Below, piece by piece: positions 59,029-64,000 of a stretch of DNA of 64,000 nucleotides. Within the stretch, counting starts at the first letter, position 1. Every line of letters starts with the position of its first letter. Below the pieces are notes generated by a model. That model was given only the letters and a program-made list of their open reading frames with translations, was not told the origin of the DNA and made no database searches. This stretch comes from an uncultured Clostridia bacterium (GTDB lineage: Bacteria > Bacillota > Clostridia > CAKSNL01 > HGM11501). A program made the position numbers and the translations under genes. The stretch is taken from NCBI GenBank assembly GCA_934476235.1, contig CAKSNL010000006.1, positions 1 to 64,000 on the forward strand, read 5' to 3'.

Positions 59029-60882
59029 TTACTTGGTATTAAGCGCCCTTATGGCATTGAGCACGGCGATTATCATAACGCCGACATCGGCGAACACCGC
59101 CCACCACATGCCGACCTTTCCGAAAGCGCCGAGCGCTAAGAAAAGGAGCTTTATGCCGATTGCGAACACGATGTTTTCGTAAACGATCTTAAGGCACTTT
59201 TTTGATATTTTGATTGCCTTCGCGACCTTTTTGGGATTGTCGTCCATCAGCACCACGTCGGACGCTTCGATTGCCGCGTCGGACCCGATGGCGCCCATGG
59301 ATATGCCGACATCGGCAAGGGAGAGAACGGGCGCGTCATTTATCCCGTCGCCGCAGAAGGCAACGGCTCCTTTGCCCTTTTCTTTGATAACGGAGTCTAA
59401 AATGTTCACCTTGTCCTCGGGAAGGAGCGAATAGTGAACGTCGGTAATTCCGAGCTCCCCGGCAGCTGCCATAGCCGCGCTTTTTGAGTCGCCGGTCAGC
59501 ATGGTGATTTTTTTAACGCCCTCTTTTTTAAGAAGCTCTATCGCCTCGGCGGAATCCTTCTTCGGTGCGTCCGAAATTAAGATGTGACCGGCATAGGCTG
59601 AGTCGATGGCAACGTGGATAACGGTTCCCGCCGAGCGGCACTCACAGCAGGGAATGTTAAGGCTTTCCATGAGCTTGGAGTTTCCGACCGCGACCTTTTT
59701 GCCCGAAACGGTTGCCGTAATGCCGTGACCTCCGGTCTCGGAAATATCGGTAACGAGCGACGAGTCAATGTCCTTGCCGTATGCTTTTAAGATGCTCTTT
59801 GCGATGGGGTGGGTAGAAAAACTCTCCGCCGCCGCGGCATAGAATAAAAGTTCCTCCTTCGGCATCGTGTTGTGATGCACGGCTCTTACCTCAAAAACGC
59901 CCTTGGTGAGCGTTCCCGTCTTGTCAAACACAACGTGGCTGACCTTGGATAACGTCTCTAAATAATTCGAGCCCTTGACTAAGATTCCTTCGCGGCTCGC
60001 GCCGCCGATTCCGGCAAAAAAGCTTAAAGGAATACTTATTACAAGCGCGCACGGGCAGCTTATAACAAGGAAGGTGAGCGCACGGTAGACCCATGTGCCC
60101 CAGTCGGGCGCGCTGCCCGAAAGCAAGCTGACCGCCGGCATTATAAGCGCCAGAAGGAGCGCGGATATGCACACCGCCGGGGTATATATGCGCGAAAACT
60201 TTGAAATGAAGTTTTCGGATTTTGACTTTCGGGAGCTTGCGTTTTCAACTAAGTCCAAAATTCTGGACGCAGTGTCCTCGCCGAAAACGGCGGTCGTCTT
60301 TATCTTTAAAAGCCCGGTTTCGTTCACGCTGCCGCTTTTTACACTGTCGCCCTCCGTAACCTCAATGGGGAGGCTTTCGCCCGTGAGAGCGGAGGAGTTG
60401 ACCTCGGACGAGCCGGACACGATGATGCCGTCTATCGGAATCTTCTCGCCGGGAAGAACGGTGATGACCTCTCCGACCGCGACCGTGTCGGGATCAACTT
60501 TTTTAAGCGCGCCGTCTTCCTCAATATTGGCATAGTCGGGGCGGATATCCATAAGAGCGCCGATGCTTCTTCTGCTCTTGCCGACAGCATAGCTTTGAAA
60601 AAGCTCGCCTATCTGGTAAAAGAGCATTACCGCAACGGCTTCCTTATAGTCGCCGAGAGCCGCGGCGCCGACGGTTGCCGCAGCCATTAAAAAGTTCTCG
60701 TCAAACGGCTGAAGGCTCGCTATTCCGTGAAACGCCTTTTTTAAAATGTCGTACCCTATTAAAAGATAGGGGATAAGGTAAAATAAATTAAAATATCCAT
60801 CGGGTTTTAAAAGTGCAAGAGCAAGAGTCATCACAAAAGACAGGATGATTCTTACAAGCACTTTTTTCTGCTTCCCAGTCAT
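59029..60882 (-). CDS. Zinc/cadmium/lead-type heavy-metal P-type ATPase
   Basis: A 617-residue P1B ATPase exporting divalent metals. Actuator SALTGESLPIEV (about 166), metal-site SCPCALVISIP (about 272-283), phosphorylation DKTGTLTKG (about 318), the HP motif SFSTHPIAKSI (about 353), and GDGINDAPVLSLADVGIS (about 507). The N-terminus has no metal-binding domain, and a separate HMA protein is encoded upstream in the same operon. CPC plus ArsR context favours Zn/Cd. Confidence 0.93.
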   Translation of the reverse strand: MTGKQKKVLVRIILSFVMTLALALLKPDGYFNLFYLIPYLLIGYDILKKAFHGIASLQPFDENFLMAAATVGAAALGDYKEAVAVMLFYQIGELFQSYAVGKSRRSIGALMDIRPDYANIEEDGALKKVDPDTVAVGEVITVLPGEKIPIDGIIVSGSSEVNSSALTGESLPIEVTEGDSVKSGSVNETGLLKIKTTAVFGEDTASRILDLVENASSRKSKSENFISKFSRIYTPAVCISALLLALIMPAVSLLSGSAPDWGTWVYRALTFLVISCPCALVISIPLSFFAGIGGASREGILVKGSNYLETLSKVSHVVFDKTGTLTKGVFEVRAVHHNTMPKEELLFYAAAAESFSTHPIAKSILKAYGKDIDSSLVTDISETGGHGITATVSGKKVAVGNSKLMESLNIPCCECRSAGTVIHVAIDSAYAGHILISDAPKKDSAEAIELLKKEGVKKITMLTGDSKSAAMAAAGELGITDVHYSLLPEDKVNILDSVIKEKGKGAVAFCGDGINDAPVLSLADVGISMGAIGSDAAIEASDVVLMDDNPKKVAKAIKISKKCLKIVYENIVFAIGIKLLFLALGAFGKVGMWWAVFADVGVMIIAVLNAIRALNTK

Positions 60883-60912
60883 ATTATACCACCTCCGGGA
60901 TGAAAATACAAG

Positions 60913-61131
60913 TTATAAATAGATCTCGCAGTCGTCCTCAACCTTTTTGCAGTTTTTGATGACCGCCTTCATAACGGCTTTTTCGTCCGCGCCATCGGAA
61001 AATTCCACGGTCATTTTAAGCGCCATGAAGTTCACGGAGGCGGAGAGAACGCCCTCGGTTTTGGAAGCCGCCTGCTCCATTTTATCCGCGCATGAAGCAC
61101 AGTCTACGTCTATCTTATAGGTCTTTTTCAT
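60913..61131 (-). CDS. Stand-alone heavy-metal-associated (HMA) domain protein
   Basis: A 72-residue ferredoxin-fold metal chaperone. The start ATG 61131 follows AGGAGTG. Metal motif DCASCADKM (Cys11 and Cys14). The last residues are KKVEDDCEIYL, with an acidic-Cys tail that could add a metal ligand. It probably delivers zinc or cadmium to the ATPase encoded 30 bp downstream, replacing the domain missing from that protein. Confidence 0.88.
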   Translation of the reverse strand: MKKTYKIDVDCASCADKMEQAASKTEGVLSASVNFMALKMTVEFSDGADEKAVMKAVIKNCKKVEDDCEIYL

Positions 61132-61152
61132 AATAAAACACTCCTGAAAAAT

Positions 61153-61190
61153 GATATTAACAATTGAACGATTGTTCAATTGTTAATATC
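61153..61190. promoter_or_regulatory. ArsR-type operator: perfect 17-bp inverted repeat
   Basis: GATATTAACAATTGAAC (61153-61169) and GTTCAATTGTTAATATC (61174-61190) around GATT, placed immediately downstream of the -10. It contains the TGAAC/GTTCA halves typical of SmtB/CadC operators. Confidence 0.85.
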
Positions 61191-61219
61191 ATTATAGCAC
61201 ACCTTTATTTAAATTGCAA
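61191..61219 (-). promoter_or_regulatory. Promoter of the metal-efflux operon
   Basis: Minus-strand TTGCAA (61214-61219), 17-bp spacer, TATAAT (61191-61196). The operator covers the start point. Confidence 0.85.
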
Positions 61220-61226
61220 GTGTTTT

Positions 61227-63932
61227 TTAAAATAATCCGGTAATTAATAAATTATAGCCGCCGATTCTTTCTCCGCCATTCGGGAGGAAGGGGTTTTTCT
61301 CCTCATAAAACGAGCCGGGAGAGATGCAGTGCTCGTCGGGCGTGGGAAGGTGGTGCGGACCCAAAAGGTTACGTAAGTTATTCGTGAGGGTGAGGCTTAT
61401 CTCGTTTTCCCCCTCTTTTAAATACTCTGAAAGGTCCGCCTCATAAGGCGTCGTTATAAAGGTTTTGACCTCGGCACCGTTCACCGCGAGCGTGAGGGCG
61501 TTAAGCCCTTTCTTTTCCGCGCGGAAAAGGTAGGAGGTGCCTTGAAGCGTTACCGTCTTTTTTAATGTAATGCTCCCCGAAAAGAAGGGAAAGCCCTGCT
61601 TTTCAAGGTTTTTAAGCGTAACGCGCTCCGGCAGAGCGGTTATCTTAAATCCGCCTTCCGTGCGGGTGATTTTTTCCGAAATGTCCGAAAATCCGTCAGC
61701 CGATACACCGAAGGGACCGACCAGGTATATGCTTTCAAGCTCCGTGTCGTACTTTAAGCTGTTGGTCTCGGTTTCAAAAATCTTCGTGCGCCCGATTTTC
61801 TCATACACTTCGTCCGACTGGCGAAGGTGCGCCCTCACCGTGACCGTGTTTTCGCCGCGGGCTGCAAGCTCCGAAATGTCAAAAAGCTTGACGGAGCGGT
61901 CATAAAATTCACCCGTCGGCGCATTTTCAAGCGGTGAGGAGTTTACATTTATCAGGAACTTTTCCGGGGTTTCGATGCCTAAGTATAATTCGGGCGGCAT
62001 TTTTTCGATGAAAAACTTAAACGTGCACACGGTTTCGTCTTCCTTATTCATCACCGCGCGGGTGAAAACGTTTAATACATAATTCTCACGCCCGTTTGCC
62101 GTGCATTTGTCTACGGTTAATGCATTGTCGGTCATCCTTTCGATCTGCCAATCACCCGATAAGTCCATCACTTTTTCGGGCTGCTTTTTTTCACGGGAAG
62201 TATATTTATGAGAATCGCAGATTATGACCGCGGAGCCGTAAGGGGGCAGCGTGAGCGTGCCGGAAAACGGCGAAAGGGCGCCCGTTTCAAGGTCCATTAT
62301 CCTGCCGTTTAAGGAAATTTCGCAGAGCCTTTTTTCGGATGTCGAATTCACAAAATAGTGGAAGGTGAAGTCGTCAAAAAGCCTTCTTGTGTAGGTAACC
62401 GAGGGGTCGGAAACGACACCGCACGGCGAAATGGAGCCCGAGTCATTTAAGACTGTTCCGCCCTGTGATTTAAATTCGGATAAAAGGCGGCGCGTCTCGG
62501 GCAAAAGGTTTTCGCCGAAGGGCACGATAACGCGGTCATAGGTGCACTCGCCGATTTTTATTTTCCCGCCGGAGACGGACGCATGGCGCGCCATAATGAC
62601 CTCGTCGCCCAGGTCAAAAAGAATGTGCTTTGCCTCAAGGTCATATAAAAGCCGGGTGAAGGAGCTTTGAATGTCGTAAACTCCGCTATAGTTTTCGGGA
62701 GTGAACGACGCCCAGCACGAGGTCATCGGGTGAATCACGAGCGTGTCAAACTCCGTCCTCCCCTCAGAAAGGAAGGCGCCGAGCCTTCCCGCCGCGTCCG
62801 AAAATCCCTTAAAGTAATCCCACCACGGCTGCTGAGGTCCGATAGCCGGGGGATAGTCGCGCTTTCTTAAGCCCCTCATGGAGTAAGGCGATAAGTGAAG
62901 GCACAAAAGCGTTGCCCCGCGCACCGCCTGCCAGGAGAAAACGGCAAAAAGGTCGTCAAAATCCGCCGCATGCCCGCATGCGGCAAAGCTTTCGGTCAGC
63001 ACCGCCTTTTTCCCGAGCTGGTGAGCGACCGAGGCGACCTGATAGGGCGCGATGATCGCGCTTCCGGGCTCCTTTTTAAGGGTCAGCATGTCAATTCCCG
63101 GAATGTCAAAATACTGGTACGACGGCATGACCGCGCCGTTTGATATCATCTGAAGGCGCAGATCCTCCTCCAAAAGAAGGTGACCGGTGAATTTCTTTTT
63201 GTGCTTTTTACAAAATTCATGTATAGTTTTGGCGTAGTTTTCGGAAAAAAGCTCCGCGACAAGCCGCCAGTATTTTATCCGCACGTCCGCCGCGCCCTCC
63301 CGCTCCTCAAAAAGGCAGGGAAGAAGGGGCAAAATGTCGGTGCCGTACGCCTTTTTCCACTCGGAGGGGAGCGTGTCGCTCCACGGTATACCGCACATTC
63401 TCGCAAGCTGGGGCTCGTCGGTGAAAAAGCCCTCGATATCGGGCGACTTCTCAATGTAGGGCTGATAGGAAAATTCGATGAATTTTTCCGTCACGCCGGG
63501 GTCCAAAAGGTCGGAATAAAGCGGGTTTATGTCCGCATAATAAGTAAAGCCGTCAATTTCGGCGATTTTTTTGCCTTTTGCCCCGCCGTCCGTACGGCAG
63601 AGCGATTTTAGCATGTACTTCTCGCCGAGTGCGGGAACGCGCCCGTCCGCAAAGCCGGAGGGCCAGCCGTTCTCGTCATAAGCAAACGGCGCCATGGAGC
63701 GCTTTTTCCCCTCGGCGACCGCATAGCTTATGTTGTCAAACCACTCTTCGCCCATGTAGGGGGTGGTAAGCCCGCCGCGCGCGTGCAGGAAAAAGCCGCC
63801 GATATGGGCCGAGTCCATCTTGCCGATAAGGCGCTCCGTCTCCTCCTTTGACAAAGTGTCGTTCAAAGACCAGAACGGAACGGGAAGGTATTTTTTGTCA
63901 ACGCTCGAAAAATCCATGTTTTTAAAGTCCAT
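61227..63932 (-). CDS. Glycoside-hydrolase-like protein (GH106/alpha-L-rhamnosidase-like)
   Basis: A 901-residue protein without a signal peptide, ATG 63932 behind GGGGG. The N-terminal TIM-barrel-like part (1-400) has PVPFWSLNDTLSKEET, GGFFLHARGGLTTPY, APFAYDENGWPSGFADGR and GFFTDEPQLARMCG, where Glu/Asp residues are candidate catalytic groups. The C-terminal half has jelly-roll text (ISLNGRIMDLETGALSPFSG, LTLAVNGAEVKTF, LTLTNNLRNLLGPHH). The layout fits uncharacterised rhamnosidase-like families of gut bacteria. The cytoplasmic location implies action on imported oligosaccharides. The exact substrate is unknown. Confidence 0.75.
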   Translation of the reverse strand: MDFKNMDFSSVDKKYLPVPFWSLNDTLSKEETERLIGKMDSAHIGGFFLHARGGLTTPYMGEEWFDNISYAVAEGKKRSMAPFAYDENGWPSGFADGRVPALGEKYMLKSLCRTDGGAKGKKIAEIDGFTYYADINPLYSDLLDPGVTEKFIEFSYQPYIEKSPDIEGFFTDEPQLARMCGIPWSDTLPSEWKKAYGTDILPLLPCLFEEREGAADVRIKYWRLVAELFSENYAKTIHEFCKKHKKKFTGHLLLEEDLRLQMISNGAVMPSYQYFDIPGIDMLTLKKEPGSAIIAPYQVASVAHQLGKKAVLTESFAACGHAADFDDLFAVFSWQAVRGATLLCLHLSPYSMRGLRKRDYPPAIGPQQPWWDYFKGFSDAAGRLGAFLSEGRTEFDTLVIHPMTSCWASFTPENYSGVYDIQSSFTRLLYDLEAKHILFDLGDEVIMARHASVSGGKIKIGECTYDRVIVPFGENLLPETRRLLSEFKSQGGTVLNDSGSISPCGVVSDPSVTYTRRLFDDFTFHYFVNSTSEKRLCEISLNGRIMDLETGALSPFSGTLTLPPYGSAVIICDSHKYTSREKKQPEKVMDLSGDWQIERMTDNALTVDKCTANGRENYVLNVFTRAVMNKEDETVCTFKFFIEKMPPELYLGIETPEKFLINVNSSPLENAPTGEFYDRSVKLFDISELAARGENTVTVRAHLRQSDEVYEKIGRTKIFETETNSLKYDTELESIYLVGPFGVSADGFSDISEKITRTEGGFKITALPERVTLKNLEKQGFPFFSGSITLKKTVTLQGTSYLFRAEKKGLNALTLAVNGAEVKTFITTPYEADLSEYLKEGENEISLTLTNNLRNLLGPHHLPTPDEHCISPGSFYEEKNPFLPNGGERIGGYNLLITGLF

Positions 63933-63959
63933 TATAATGCCCCCTTTAATGTATTTTAT

Positions 63960-63995
63960 ATTATAAACGAAGAAAACATAAGTGTCAAGTTGACA
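63960..63995 (-). promoter_or_regulatory. Promoter and palindromic operator of the glycoside hydrolase gene
   Basis: Minus-strand TTGACA (63983-63988), 17-bp spacer, TATAAT (63960-63965). The -35 is half of the palindrome TGTCAA-G-TTGACA (63983-63995), a candidate operator for a regulator encoded beyond the window. Confidence 0.7.
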
Positions 63996-64000
63996 TTTTC

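Overview
The window looks like a chromosomal segment of a spore-forming Clostridia (Firmicutes) bacterium, probably an uncultured gut lineage. The reasons are a spoIIE gene, the rimP-nusA-ylxR-infB-rbfA-nrnA-truB-ribF-rpsO-pnp order, purine-rich Shine-Dalgarno sequences before nearly every gene, and many sigma-A promoters with 17-bp spacers. No rRNA, tRNA or CRISPR array was found. All functions were assigned by reading motifs, without database searches.

Positions 1 to about 16.3 kb are one end of a prophage. A leftward block (minus strand, 12.7 kb down to 1) carries a Cro-like regulator, many small early proteins, a ParB-like protein, an HUH endonuclease, a VRR-NUC nuclease, a late-gene regulator, HNH, small and large terminase, then two tail-fibre or baseplate genes. 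No portal, protease or capsid gene lies between terminase and tail fibre. The immunity region (12.1-13.7 kb) has a repressor, paired operators, an ImmA-type protease and two small membrane-protein genes on opposing strands. A rightward pair, exonuclease-BRCT and a large serine recombinase, closes the element. A short RNA gene with its own promoter and terminator sits antisense inside the leftward block at about 10.03 kb.

From 16.7 to 34.8 kb is host metabolism. It includes a sugar-phosphate cluster (epimerase, GatD-like dehydrogenase, DeoR regulator, TIM-barrel isomerase), an RNase M5-like/dGTPase/HAD/ManA gene string, a calcium-type P-ATPase with a divergent LysR gene, a HydE / rhodanese-TtcA / TcdA operon, a membrane-anchored propeller protein and a NlpC/P60 peptidoglycan hydrolase. 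Gene gaps here hold families of palindromic repeats, including a roughly 140-bp four-hairpin element in three copies across the window.

From 34.9 to 46 kb is the translation and RNA-processing operon, followed by an M16 peptidase and spoIIE.

From 48.9 kb onward are stress and sensing modules: acetyltransferase, Rrf2 regulator convergent with cysK, YoaK-like membrane protein and LysR, then an HxlR regulator with two near-identical operator-promoters. One drives a zinc-macrodomain plus class-M sirtuin pair (reversible protein ADP-ribosylation) and the other an NAD(P)-binding protein. After these come a BlaI/BlaR1-like pair with an unrecognised sensor domain, a zinc/cadmium efflux operon under an ArsR operator, and a large glycoside-hydrolase-like protein.
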